The position numbers were made by a program, and so were the translations under genes. A stretch of DNA of 64,000 nucleotides from UBA1672 sp964587815 (GTDB lineage Bacteria > Pseudomonadota > Alphaproteobacteria > Micavibrionales > Micavibrionaceae): positions 62,001-126,000 of the forward strand of contig CAZPMH010000001.1 in assembly GCA_964587815.1 (NCBI GenBank). The letters run 5' to 3'. Position 1 is the first letter of the stretch; the number at the start of each line of letters is the position of its first letter. The notes beneath the pieces are model-generated. The model searched no databases. It had not been told where the DNA came from and worked only from the letters and a program-made list of their open reading frames with translations. This document shows positions 7,865-16,681 of the stretch, piece by piece.

Positions 7865-8980
7865 ATGGATATTAATTTAATGGCAGAGTTTGCGCGAACA
7901 GCATCGCCTGCAGCGCTTGTTCAGCAAGAACACGAAGCGTATGTCACGCCGCTGCCTGATGCGGATAATCCGTCTGTAATAACGCATGAGAAAACGAGCG
8001 ATACCGCAGCTGAGAGCCTTCAAGATGTTCCTGACTCTGCGGAGTATTTTGTCGATGAAACCTTCGATGAAAACGAGGCTCTGTTTTCTGACATTGATAT
8101 TGAAGATGACACGGAAAATGACGAGGATAAAGAAACTGATTTTGAAAGCACAGAGAACGAAAGTGATCCTGTAAAGTTCGATGAAGATTCCGATGCCGAC
8201 TTGTCAGATATAGACGATACAAAAGACATTGAGACGAGTAGCACGATTGCATCGTCCAGAGACTTGTTAGGTCTTACACATGATGAGAACGTTATTGAGG
8301 AAGGCAGCCTGCTTTTAAAAGCGGCCAACATCAATAAAATTTATAATCAGGGTGGCGACAAACTTCATGTGTTAAATAATGTTGATTTGCGCCTTTATTC
8401 CGGTGAAATAACGGCGCTGGTCGGACAGAGTGGTTCGGGTAAATCGACTTTGTTACACATTCTTGGGCTATTGGATGCACCAAGCTCAGGGCAATTGTTT
8501 ATGGGTAATCGGGATATCTCTAAGCTTAAAGATCGTGAGCGTACGCAGTTGCGAAATGAGCATATTGGTTTTGTGTATCAGTTCCATCACCTTCTTCCTG
8601 AGTTCACGGCGATTGAAAACGTGGCGTTGCCCCTTATTATTGCAGGGAAGAAGCCCGATTACGCGAAAGACAAGGCGGCAATCTTTTTAGAGCATCTCGG
8701 CCTTGAACATCGTATGAAGCACAGGCCGGCAACCTTATCAGGAGGGGAACAACAGCGGGTTGCGATTGCGCGGGCGTTGATCAACGATCCTTATCTTTTA
8801 TTTGCTGATGAGCCGACAGGAAATCTTGACCCTGAGACATCGGAAGAGGTTTTCGCGCTACTTCTTGATCTTGTGCATTCGCGCGGCATTAGTGCGTTAA
8901 TCGCGACACATAATATTGATCTGGCTCATCAGATGGATCGCATTCTGGAAGTTAAATCTGGACGAATTCTACCTTATTAA
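7865..8980 (+). CDS. lolD: lipoprotein-releasing ABC transporter ATPase with a long acidic N-terminal extension
   Basis: LolD is the ATPase of the Lol lipoprotein export complex. The conserved part runs from about residue 148 to 371. It has Walker A GQSGSGKST (187-195), Q-loop VYQFHHLLP, ABC signature LSGGEQQR (291-298) and Walker B LLFADEP (311-317). Normal LolD is about 230 residues; here about 145 residues precede it, dominated by Asp, Glu, Ser and Thr (for example SDIDIEDDTENDEDKETD) and probably disordered. No in-frame ATG lies near the usual LolD start, so the extension appears to be translated, although a TTG near 8258 cannot be excluded. ATG 7865 is preferred over an upstream TTG at 7853, which has no ribosome site. 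Confidence 0.9.
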   Translation: MDINLMAEFARTASPAALVQQEHEAYVTPLPDADNPSVITHEKTSDTAAESLQDVPDSAEYFVDETFDENEALFSDIDIEDDTENDEDKETDFESTENESDPVKFDEDSDADLSDIDDTKDIETSSTIASSRDLLGLTHDENVIEEGSLLLKAANINKIYNQGGDKLHVLNNVDLRLYSGEITALVGQSGSGKSTLLHILGLLDAPSSGQLFMGNRDISKLKDRERTQLRNEHIGFVYQFHHLLPEFTAIENVALPLIIAGKKPDYAKDKAAIFLEHLGLEHRMKHRPATLSGGEQQRVAIARALINDPYLLFADEPTGNLDPETSEEVFALLLDLVHSRGISALIATHNIDLAHQMDRILEVKSGRILPY

Positions 8981-8990
8981 ATTTTGACGT

Positions 8991-9023
8991 AGCGACTTGT
9001 CGCTGTCTTTGTTAATGTTTTTT
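8991..9023 (+). terminator. candidate intrinsic terminator after lolD
   Basis: AGCGA (8991-8995) and TCGCT (9000-9004) form a perfect stem around a CTTG loop. A T-rich stretch follows, ending in TTTTTT just before the dnaE start. It probably separates lolD from dnaE, although the stem is short. Confidence 0.45.
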
Positions 9024-9024
9024 C

Positions 9025-12000
9025 ATGTCAAAACATTTTGTGCATCTGCATGTGCATTCCGCTTATTCATTGGCGGAAGGGGCCATCAAGGTTAAAGACC
9101 TTGTAAAACTTTGCGTCAGCGCGAAGATGCCTGCCGTTGCTGTTACGGACACGAACAATATGTTTGGGGCTATGGAATTTGCGTTAGAAGCCTCTAAAAA
9201 TGGTGTCCAGCCGATTTTAGGTGTGCAGGCCGCCGTTGGTGATGATCGGCATCAACTCGTTTTGCTGGCGCAGAATGAATCAGGGTATAAAAACTTGTGT
9301 AAAATTGTGAGTGCGTCTTACACAGAGTGCGCACAAGATGTTACCGCACCCTATGAATCTTTAGAAAAATATAATGAAGGGCTCATTGTCTTAAGCGGCG
9401 GTTTAAAAGGGCAAATTGCGCAGCATTTTTTACACGGACAAGCCGATAAAGCGCGCGAAGAGGCAGAGCGGTTACTTACGATATTCGGAGATCGGTTTTA
9501 CATCGAGCTGCAGCGCCATGGTTTGGTTGAGGAAGATACGGTCGAAAGCGCGTTAATTGATTTGGCCTATGATTTAAACATTCCCTTGGTTGCTACGAAT
9601 GACTGCTATTTCCCTGATCGGGGCGCGCATGAGGCGCATGATGCTTTGTTATGTATTGCTGAGGGGCGTTATGTGACAGAAAAAGATCGTCGCACGGTGA
9701 GTGAAGAGCATTTTTTCAAATCCTCTGCCGAGATGATCGAGCTGTTTAAAGATGTGCCTGAGGCAATTGATAATACGTTGGTTATTGCGCAGCGTTGTTC
9801 TTATCTTCTCAAGCCGATTGATCCGCTGCTGCCGCCTTTTGAGACCGAGAGTAAGCGGCCTGAGAAAGAAGAGCTTGAGGTGCAATCGAAGGAAGGATTG
9901 CAGTGGCGGCTTGATACATTTGTTTTTGACGACGATATGAGTGAGGCGGAGAAAAAAGAGGCCGGTAAAGAATACTGGGATCGGCTCGATTTTGAATTGA
10001 ATGTCATTAACCAAATGGGCTTTCCGGGATATTTTCTGATTTGTTCAGACTTTATAAAATGGGCGAAGGAGCAGAATATTCCTGTTGGCCCGGGGCGTGG
10101 ATCGGGCGCGGGTTCGATTGTCGCATGGGCTCTGCAAATTACTGACCTTGATCCGTTGGAATTTGGCTTGCTATTTGAGCGTTTTTTGAATCCTGAACGG
10201 GTATCTATGCCTGACTTTGACGTGGATTTTTGCCAGGATCGCCGCGATGAGGTTATTCGTTATGTTCAGGAACGATACGGATATGACCATGTCGCGCAGA
10301 TTATAACGTTCGGTAAATTGCAGGCGCGGGCTGTGGTGCGAGATGTCGGGCGGGTGTTACAGATGCCTTACGGTCAGGTCGACCGGATAGCAAAGCTGAT
10401 TCCGAATAATCCCGCGCATCCGATGACATTGCAGGAGGCTTTGAACGCTGATCCTGATTTGAGGGCGGAGCGGACGAAGGATGAAACGCAGGGTAAATTG
10501 ATTGATATCGCGCTACAATTAGAAGGGCTTTATCGTCATGCATCTACGCACGCCGCAGGGGTTGTTATCGGTGACAGGCCGCTTGATGAATTAATTCCGA
10601 CATATAGGGACCCGCGTTCTGATATGCCCGTGACGCAGTTTAATATGAAATATGTTGAGCAGGCGGGACTTGTTAAGTTCGACTTTCTGGGTTTGAAAAC
10701 CATGACGGTTGTGCAGAAAACGCTTGATTTGGTACGCGAGCATCAAGGCAAAGATATTCACGCGCTCGACATTCCGTTGGATAGCGAAGAGGCTTATGAG
10801 CTCATGGCGCGCGGTGATACGGTTGGTGTTTTCCAGTTGGAAAGTGCGGGTATGCGCGATGCGTTGAAAAAAGTTAAGCCGAACAGGTTTGGCGACATTA
10901 TCGCGCTTGTATCGCTGTATCGTCCGGGGCCGATGGATAATATTCCGCTTTATATTGACGTGAAAGAGGAACGCAAAGAACCTGATTACATGCATCCGAT
11001 CTTACAGCCGTTTTTGGAAGAAACGTATGGGATTATGATCTATCAGGAGCAGGTTATGCAGGCCGCGCAGGAATTGTCCGGCTATACGCTTGGCGGGGCG
11101 GATTTGCTCAGACGTGCGATGGGTAAGAAAATTCAGGCGGAGATGGATAAACAGCGCGAGATGTTTGTCGCAGGCGCGAAAGAGCATAACGACGTACCAG
11201 AAGAGAAGTCCTCTGAGATTTTTGATCAGATTGCGAAGTTTGCGGGCTATGGTTTTAACAAATCGCATGCCGCAGCGTACGCATTGATTGCGTATTGGAC
11301 GGCATGGTTGAAGGCTCATTACCCCGTTGAGTTTATGGCAGCGTCCATGACGCTCGATCTTGGCAATACCGATAAACTCAGTGTCTTCAAGCAAGACATG
11401 GATAAGATGGGGCTGACTTTGTTAATGCCCGATATCAACCTATCCCAGCCTGATTTCAAGGTGGAGGAGGGCGCGGTTCGATATGCTCTCGGCGCGCTGA
11501 AGGGCGTAGGCGAGGAAGCCATGATCAAGATGGCGACTGAGCGCAAGGAGAACGGCGCTTACCAGTCAATGGAAGATTTTGCTAAACGTCTTGATACGAA
11601 GGCGATGAACAGGCGGCAGTTTGAACGGCTCATTTGTGCAGGTGCTTTTGATGCGTTGAATGATAATCGTGCGAAATTATGCGCGGGTGCTGACTTGGTG
11701 CTTCGTTATGCTCAATCAGTTGCGGAGGAACGCGACTCAGGACAAGTCAGCTTATTCGGCGATGCGAGCGGAGACAGCGGACTTGGCATGCCTGATTTGC
11801 CTGATGTTAAAAAATGGGGGCCACTGGAAAAGCTGGCCAAAGAATTTGAGGCGGTCGGGTTTTATCTTTCTGCGCATCCGCTGGATACGCGCCAGACGCA
11901 GTTTGATCGGATGAACATCAAGTCGTTCTTACATGTTGAGCAGGATATTCAAACCAAAGGCGCGGCTGTTTATCAGATGGCCGGTGTTTTGCTGAAAAAG

Positions 12001-12447
12001 CAGGAAAAGATGTCACAAAAGGGCAGTAAGTATGCCTTTTTGCAGGTTTCTGATCCGACAGGAATTTATGAGGTCACAATTTTTTCCGAAACGCTGAATG
12101 CCGCGCGTGATTTTTTAAATGCAGGCGAGTCACTTCTTCTCTCTGTTGAGGTTGAGATACGAGAAGATCAGATGCGGATGACCGCCTCGCGCGTTCAACC
12201 TTTGGAGCAGGCCCTAGATGGTAAGATCAGTGAAATTCATGTTCACCTGTCAGACGCGCGCGGTGTGCCGAAGCTGAAAGAGTTTCTGGATATAGAAGGG
12301 CAAGGCCGGTCGAAGATTAAAATTTTTGCGCATTTTGATGATGATCGCCTCGCCGAAATCACGCTTTCAGGAAACCGTGCCCTAAGCGCTCAGGCGCGAA
12401 ATATTATTCGCGCTGAAGACGGTGTTCTGTCAATCGAGGAACTATAA
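9025..12447 (+). CDS. dnaE: DNA polymerase III alpha subunit
   Basis: This is the replicative polymerase of the chromosomal replisome. It is 1140 residues with the usual DnaE order. An N-terminal PHP domain starts at FVHLHVHSAYSLAEGA. The polymerase core has the catalytic aspartates in PDFDVDF (396-402) and KFDFLGL (about 551). The helix-hairpin-helix region lies around 830-870. A QVSLF beta-clamp-binding motif is at 907-911, and an OB-fold with a C-terminal tau-binding region follows. No strong ribosome site precedes the ATG. The gene is separated from lolD by a hairpin and from rpsB by 184 bases with its own promoter, so it may be transcribed alone. Confidence 0.96.
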   Translation: MSKHFVHLHVHSAYSLAEGAIKVKDLVKLCVSAKMPAVAVTDTNNMFGAMEFALEASKNGVQPILGVQAAVGDDRHQLVLLAQNESGYKNLCKIVSASYTECAQDVTAPYESLEKYNEGLIVLSGGLKGQIAQHFLHGQADKAREEAERLLTIFGDRFYIELQRHGLVEEDTVESALIDLAYDLNIPLVATNDCYFPDRGAHEAHDALLCIAEGRYVTEKDRRTVSEEHFFKSSAEMIELFKDVPEAIDNTLVIAQRCSYLLKPIDPLLPPFETESKRPEKEELEVQSKEGLQWRLDTFVFDDDMSEAEKKEAGKEYWDRLDFELNVINQMGFPGYFLICSDFIKWAKEQNIPVGPGRGSGAGSIVAWALQITDLDPLEFGLLFERFLNPERVSMPDFDVDFCQDRRDEVIRYVQERYGYDHVAQIITFGKLQARAVVRDVGRVLQMPYGQVDRIAKLIPNNPAHPMTLQEALNADPDLRAERTKDETQGKLIDIALQLEGLYRHASTHAAGVVIGDRPLDELIPTYRDPRSDMPVTQFNMKYVEQAGLVKFDFLGLKTMTVVQKTLDLVREHQGKDIHALDIPLDSEEAYELMARGDTVGVFQLESAGMRDALKKVKPNRFGDIIALVSLYRPGPMDNIPLYIDVKEERKEPDYMHPILQPFLEETYGIMIYQEQVMQAAQELSGYTLGGADLLRRAMGKKIQAEMDKQREMFVAGAKEHNDVPEEKSSEIFDQIAKFAGYGFNKSHAAAYALIAYWTAWLKAHYPVEFMAASMTLDLGNTDKLSVFKQDMDKMGLTLLMPDINLSQPDFKVEEGAVRYALGALKGVGEEAMIKMATERKENGAYQSMEDFAKRLDTKAMNRRQFERLICAGAFDALNDNRAKLCAGADLVLRYAQSVAEERDSGQVSLFGDASGDSGLGMPDLPDVKKWGPLEKLAKEFEAVGFYLSAHPLDTRQTQFDRMNIKSFLHVEQDIQTKGAAVYQMAGVLLKKQEKMSQKGSKYAFLQVSDPTGIYEVTIFSETLNAARDFLNAGESLLLSVEVEIREDQMRMTASRVQPLEQALDGKISEIHVHLSDARGVPKLKEFLDIEGQGRSKIKIFAHFDDDRLAEITLSGNRALSAQARNIIRAEDGVLSIEEL

Positions 12448-12500
12448 GAAGAATTTCTTTCAAACGCTTTGATTTCTCTCATATTTTTGTGCTTTTTTCC

Positions 12501-12529
12501 TTGCATCTTTTCGTTATGCCCCGTATAAA
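12501..12529 (+). promoter_or_regulatory. sigma-70-type promoter for rpsB-tsf
   Basis: TTGCAT (12501-12506) and TATAAA (12524-12529) are separated by exactly 17 bases and lie about 100 bases upstream of rpsB. This is one of the best promoter matches in the window, and the site is where a strong ribosomal-protein promoter is expected. Confidence 0.65.
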
Positions 12530-12548
12530 ACGAGCAATTAAATTCACA

Positions 12549-12596
12549 CGCAGGTTTCCTAACCCAGTGTTTAAATAATTTAAACCAAGGCCTGCG
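12549..12596 (+). promoter_or_regulatory. structured rpsB mRNA leader
   Basis: The leader contains the inverted pair CGCAGG (12549-12554) and CCTGCG (12591-12596). They enclose a second perfect hairpin, TTTAAA-TAA-TTTAAA (12570-12584). Ribosomal protein S2 represses its own operon through the leader in some bacteria. The fold here could be such a site, but I do not recognise a named RNA family in it. Confidence 0.4.
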
Positions 12597-12631
12597 GAGG
12601 ACATAACTGGATATATAAAAGGAGAAAAACT

Positions 12632-13447
12632 ATGGCAGTTCCTGAATTTACTATGCGTCAACTTTTGGAAGCGGGCGTTCACTTTGGTCACCACACACGT
12701 CGTTGGAACCCCCAAATGCGTCAATACATTTTCGGTGTTCGTAACGGTGTTCACATTCTTGACCTTCAACAAACACAGCCGATGCTTCGTGAAGCGTTGA
12801 CTGAAATCCGTAATATCGTTTCAAAAGGCGGTCGTATCTTGTTCGTTGGAACAAAGCGTCAGGCACAAGACACAATCGCGGAAAGTGCAAAGCGTTGCGG
12901 TCAGTACTATGTCAACCAGCGTTGGTTGGGCGGCATGATGACGAACTGGAAGACGATTACATCATCGATCAACCGTTTGCGTGAACTTGATAAAATTCTT
13001 GGCGGTGACCAGTCCGGTTACACAAAGAAAGAACTTCTTATGATGACACGTGAGCGTGGCAAGTTGGAAGCGTCTATTGGTGGTATCAAAGACATGGGCG
13101 GTCAACCTGATGCATTGTTCGTTATCGATACAAACAAAGAAGATATCGCGATCAAAGAAGCTAACAAGCTTGGCATTCCTGTTTTTGCAGTGGTTGACAG
13201 TAATTCAAACCTTGATGGCGTTGATTACGTGATCCCAGGTAATGACGATGCGCTTCGTGCGATTGATCTTTACTGTGAGCTTGTTTCTGACACTGTGATT
13301 GACGGTTTGAAAGCAGAACTTTCCAAAGGCGGCAAAGATCTAGGCGCAGCAGAAGAAGTTGCAGTTGAGTTGCCGAAGGAAGAGGCTGCGGCAGAGGAAG
13401 CATCTGAAGAAGATGCGGCCAAAGCAAAGAAAGCGGCATCTGCTTAA
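12632..13447 (+). CDS. rpsB: 30S ribosomal protein S2
   Basis: S2 binds the back of the 30S subunit near the platform and is needed for S1 binding. The 271-residue protein starts with VPEFTMRQLLEAGVHFGHHTRRWNP in shortened form and contains GGMMTNWKT and PDALFVIDTNKE, all characteristic. It ends in a roughly 30-residue Ala/Glu/Lys-rich tail (EEAAAEEASEEDAAK), an extension seen in many alphaproteobacterial S2 proteins. A strong AAAGGAG ribosome site precedes the ATG, and a promoter with a structured leader lies upstream. tsf follows after 76 bases, the conserved rpsB-tsf operon. Confidence 0.97.
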   Translation: MAVPEFTMRQLLEAGVHFGHHTRRWNPQMRQYIFGVRNGVHILDLQQTQPMLREALTEIRNIVSKGGRILFVGTKRQAQDTIAESAKRCGQYYVNQRWLGGMMTNWKTITSSINRLRELDKILGGDQSGYTKKELLMMTRERGKLEASIGGIKDMGGQPDALFVIDTNKEDIAIKEANKLGIPVFAVVDSNSNLDGVDYVIPGNDDALRAIDLYCELVSDTVIDGLKAELSKGGKDLGAAEEVAVELPKEEAAAEEASEEDAAKAKKAASA

Positions 13448-13523
13448 CGGCAGGTGCTCCGCACTTTCACGCGCGAGCAATATAAAAAAGTTTCATTCAT
13501 TAGATTTAAAAGAGGAAAAAGAC

Positions 13524-14441
13524 ATGGCTGATATTACAGCATCTATGGTTAAAAATTTACGTGAAAGCACAGGCGTTGGCATGATGGACGCCAAAAAGGC
13601 TTTGGTTGAAAATAATGGCGATATCGACGCAGCGGTTGACTGGTTGCGTACAAAAGGTATGGCAAAGGCAGCGAAGAAGTCAGGCCGTACGGCGGCTGAA
13701 GGTCTTGTTGCGGTTGTGACAGAAAGCCAGAAGGGCTCTGTTGTTGAACTGAATTCCGAGACTGACTTTGTTTCTCGTAATGAAGAATTTCAAAAGTTCG
13801 TTAAGGCTGTTGCTGAAAAGGCTTTGGATCAAGATTCACTCGAGGGTCTTGCTGCGGCTGACATGGACGGCAAGCCAGTGTCAGAGCGTTTGACTGACCT
13901 AATCGCTACAATTGGCGAGAACATGGCTCTTCGCCGCATGAAAACGCTTTCCGTATCAAGCGGTAAAGTTGTTGGCTATGTTCACAGCTCTTTGGCTGAA
14001 GGCTTGGGCAAAATCGGTGTTTTGGTGGCGCTTGAATCTGATGCGGATGAGGCGACACTTGAAGCATTGGGTAAGCAGGTTGCTATGCATGTTGCTGCTG
14101 CTAATCCGCAATTCTTGGACAAAAATTCTGTTGACCCAGAGGTTCTTGAGCGTGAGCGTACTGTTCTTAAAGAGCAGGCCATGGAATCAGGAAAGCCGGC
14201 TGAGATTGCAGAGAAAATGGTTGAAGGCCGTATCCGTAAATTCTACGAAGAAATTTGCTTAACTGAGCAAGCCTTTATCATGGACACGGACAAAACTGTT
14301 GCTGAAGCGATTGAAGCAGCTGCGAAAGATGCAGGTTCTGCAATTAAGTTGACAGCATTTGAGCGTTTCCAGCTTGGTGAAGGTATCGAAAAGGAAGAGG
14401 TTGATTTCGCCGCAGAAGTTGCTGCGACAGCCAACGGATAA
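13524..14441 (+). CDS. tsf: translation elongation factor Ts
   Basis: EF-Ts exchanges GDP for GTP on EF-Tu. The 305-residue protein has the N-terminal UBA-like domain (MVKNLRESTGVGMMDAKKAL) and the EF-Tu-contacting motif TDFVSRNEEF near residue 80. The two-subdomain core ends with AFERFQLGEGIEKEE. The reading frame is open further upstream into rpsB, but AGAGGAAA at 13511-13518 sits just before ATG 13524, which gives the standard N-terminus. Downstream lies a 163-base gap with a long-range inverted repeat before pyrH. Confidence 0.97.
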   Translation: MADITASMVKNLRESTGVGMMDAKKALVENNGDIDAAVDWLRTKGMAKAAKKSGRTAAEGLVAVVTESQKGSVVELNSETDFVSRNEEFQKFVKAVAEKALDQDSLEGLAAADMDGKPVSERLTDLIATIGENMALRRMKTLSVSSGKVVGYVHSSLAEGLGKIGVLVALESDADEATLEALGKQVAMHVAAANPQFLDKNSVDPEVLERERTVLKEQAMESGKPAEIAEKMVEGRIRKFYEEICLTEQAFIMDTDKTVAEAIEAAAKDAGSAIKLTAFERFQLGEGIEKEEVDFAAEVAATANG

Positions 14442-14459
14442 TTCGATTATTTAAATTTT

Positions 14460-14557
14460 ACAGCCACGTTTTTCGCGTTTAACCCGCGCTCATATTCGGT
14501 TTGTTTGTTTATAACAGTTTGTTTATGTGCTTTGGACTTGCGGTATGGCGTGGCTGT
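14460..14557 (+). repeat. 9-base inverted repeat with an 80-base loop between tsf and pyrH
   Basis: ACAGCCACG (14460-14468) is perfectly complementary to CGTGGCTGT (14549-14557). The loop includes two copies of GTTTGTTTAT. This could be a structured 5' leader, a terminator relic or a small RNA; nothing in the sequence decides between them. Confidence 0.35.
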
Positions 14558-14566
14558 CTTTATATT
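14538..14566 (+). promoter_or_regulatory. possible promoter for pyrH-frr
   Basis: TTGCGG (14538-14543) and TATATT (14561-14566) have 17-base spacing and lie about 40 bases upstream of pyrH. The -10 match is good and the -35 match is weak. The -35 to -10 spacer overlaps the right arm of the inverted repeat. Confidence 0.35.
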
Positions 14567-14604
14567 CACATTATCGCTGAATAAGTTATGAGGGAGCCAT
14601 GTCC

Positions 14605-15354
14605 ATGACCGCAAAAGATCATAGTTCAAACATATCGCAGGCGCTCCCGTATAAACGCGTTATGCTTAAAATGTCAGGTGAAGTATTGATGGGGCCGAAG
14701 GAATTCGGCCTTGATTCTGCTACGGTCAAACGTGTTGCATCGGATATCAAGCAGGTTGTCGATTTAGGCGTTGAGGTTTGCGTTGTTGTAGGGGCGGGGA
14801 ATATTTTCCGCGGCGTGTCAGGTGCAGCTGACGGTATGGACAGAACCACAGCAGACTATATGGGTATGCTTGGTATCGTTATTAATGCGCTGGCTTTACA
14901 GAATGCGTTGGAGCATATGGATGTTGATACGCGCGTTCAGTCTGCTATTCGAATGGACTCAATTTGTGAACCTTATATTCGCCGCCGTGCAATGCGCCAC
15001 ATGGCGAAAGGCCGTGTTGTTATTTTCGCTGCAGGAACGGGGAACCCTTATTTTACGACTGACACCGGCGCGGCATTGCGAGCATCTGAGATGGATTGTG
15101 ATGTTATAATGAAGGGCACGAAGGTCGATGGTGTTTATTCAGCGGATCCTAAAACAAATCCTGACGCAGAGCATTATGATCGTATTTCCTACATTGACGT
15201 TTTGACCAAAGACCTTAAAGTTATGGATGCAACGGCCATTTCTTTGGCCCGTGAAAATAATATTCCAATTGTTGTTTTCTCCGTTATGGAGGAGGGAAAC
15301 TTCGCAAGCGTGGCTCAGGCGCAGGGTCGCTATACCGTTGTAACAAATACTTAA
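14605..15354 (+). CDS. pyrH: UMP kinase
   Basis: PyrH phosphorylates UMP to UDP using ATP and belongs to the amino-acid-kinase fold, unrelated to eukaryotic UMP/CMP kinases. Visible motifs are KRVMLKMSGEVLMG near the N-terminus, GAGNIFRG, DRTTADYMGMLG and TGNPYFTTDTGAALRA. ATG 14599 and ATG 14605 are both in frame. AGGGAG at 14591-14596 has an 8-base spacing to 14605 but only 2 to 14599, so 14605 is preferred (249 residues). An N-terminal tail of about 15 residues precedes the conserved core. frr follows after 21 bases. Confidence 0.96.
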   Translation: MTAKDHSSNISQALPYKRVMLKMSGEVLMGPKEFGLDSATVKRVASDIKQVVDLGVEVCVVVGAGNIFRGVSGAADGMDRTTADYMGMLGIVINALALQNALEHMDVDTRVQSAIRMDSICEPYIRRRAMRHMAKGRVVIFAAGTGNPYFTTDTGAALRASEMDCDVIMKGTKVDGVYSADPKTNPDAEHYDRISYIDVLTKDLKVMDATAISLARENNIPIVVFSVMEEGNFASVAQAQGRYTVVTNT

Positions 15355-15375
15355 AATTATAAACGAGGTGATGCT

Positions 15376-15930
15376 ATGTCATATGACAAGAATAATATCA
15401 GCAAACGTATGGATGGGGCAGTAGAGTCCTTACAAAAAGAATTTTCAGGCTTAAGAACGGGGCGTGCATCTGCGAGCTTATTGGACCCTGTTGTCGTGGA
15501 TTTATACGGCTCGAAAATGCCTATTAATCAGGTAGGAACTGTTAGTGTGCCGGAGCCGCGCCTTATCTCTGTGCAAGTTTGGGACGCGTCTGCAGTGCGG
15601 TCTGTTGAGAAAGCCATCCGTGATGCGGGCTTGGGTTTGAACCCTATGCCCGATGGTAATAACATCCGTATTCCTATTCCTGACCTGAACGAGGAGCGAC
15701 GGCAGGAATTAGTTAAAGTTGCAGGAAAGTACGCTGAAACAGCAAGAATTTCCGTACGTAATGTCCGCAAGGACGGTATGGACGGTATTAAGAAGATGGA
15801 AAAAGACGGTGGCATTTCAGAAGATGACGTGAAGCGTTTATCTGACGAAGTGCAGAGAATGACCGACGATACCGTCAAGAAAATTGACAGTATTTTATCT
15901 GATAAAGAAAAAGATATCATGACGGTCTAA
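15376..15930 (+). CDS. frr: ribosome recycling factor
   Basis: RRF works with EF-G to split post-termination ribosomes. The 184-residue protein has the expected length and motifs: EFSGLRTGRASASLLDPV in the first helix of the bundle, and PMPDGNNIRIPIPDLNEERRQEL in the hinge and domain II region. It ends in a helix rich in charged residues (MTDDTVKKIDSILSDKEKDI). A GAGGTGAT ribosome site precedes the ATG. It lies in the classical tsf-pyrH-frr-uppS order, with 6 bases to uppS. Confidence 0.97.
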   Translation: MSYDKNNISKRMDGAVESLQKEFSGLRTGRASASLLDPVVVDLYGSKMPINQVGTVSVPEPRLISVQVWDASAVRSVEKAIRDAGLGLNPMPDGNNIRIPIPDLNEERRQELVKVAGKYAETARISVRNVRKDGMDGIKKMEKDGGISEDDVKRLSDEVQRMTDDTVKKIDSILSDKEKDIMTV

Positions 15931-15936
15931 CCTGAC

Positions 15937-16671
15937 ATGACACTTTTACCCCCTCAAAAAATGCCGAAGCACGTTGCCATTATTATGGATGGCAATGGCC
16001 GTTGGGCGCGCAAGCGTGGGATGCCGCGTACTTACGGGCACAAGAAGGGCGTTGATACTGTTCGTAAAATTGTTGAGGCTGCGGCACGTGCGCATGTCGA
16101 GTATTTAACGCTGTTCGGGTTTTCTTCTGAAAACTGGAGCAGACCGGAAGACGAAGTTAAAGAATTGATGCGTTTGTTGCGCCAGTATCTTCGATCTGAA
16201 ACGGCGGAGTTTCATAGCAAAAATCTGCGCCTTTCTGTTATGGGGTGTCGCGATGCATTTGATCAAGACATTGTTCAGTTGATTGAAAATGCAGAGGCTT
16301 TAACGCAGAACAATACTGGGCTACATGTCATTATCGCTCTTAATTATGGCGGGCGGCACGATATTGCTCAAGCTGCACATAAAATCGCGCTGCAAGCTCT
16401 TGAGAAGGGTGATGTTGATAGTGTCCAAGATATTGAGCGCTCCTTTTCGTCACATCTGATGAGTGCAGATATACCTGACCCTGATTTGTTGATCAGAACG
16501 AGTGGAGAGACGCGGATCAGTAACTTTCTTTTGTGGCAATGTGCTTATGCTGAGATGATTTTCACGCCTGTTCTTTGGCCTGATTTTAAAGAAACTGATT
16601 TTCTACAGGCTTTGGATGATTACGCGGGGCGCGAGAGACGATTTGGTGCGGTACACCATTTAGAAGGATAG
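15937..16671 (+). CDS. uppS: isoprenyl transferase (undecaprenyl diphosphate synthase)
   Basis: This cis-prenyltransferase extends farnesyl diphosphate with isopentenyl diphosphate to make undecaprenyl diphosphate, the carrier lipid for peptidoglycan and LPS. The 244 residues include the catalytic motif IIMDGNGRWA with its aspartate near residue 20, FGFSSENWSRP, and RTSGETRISNFLLWQ near the C-terminus. The neighbour cdsA starts 10 bases downstream; together they feed membrane and wall lipid synthesis. Spacing to frr is 6 bases, so the gene is co-transcribed. Confidence 0.96.
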   Translation: MTLLPPQKMPKHVAIIMDGNGRWARKRGMPRTYGHKKGVDTVRKIVEAAARAHVEYLTLFGFSSENWSRPEDEVKELMRLLRQYLRSETAEFHSKNLRLSVMGCRDAFDQDIVQLIENAEALTQNNTGLHVIIALNYGGRHDIAQAAHKIALQALEKGDVDSVQDIERSFSSHLMSADIPDPDLLIRTSGETRISNFLLWQCAYAEMIFTPVLWPDFKETDFLQALDDYAGRERRFGAVHHLEG

Positions 16672-16681
16672 ATACACCGAT

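Noticed and set aside
14503..14530. Short direct repeats (GTTTGTTTAT twice) as a mobile-element scar
   Set aside because: Too short and low in complexity, with no element between or near them.
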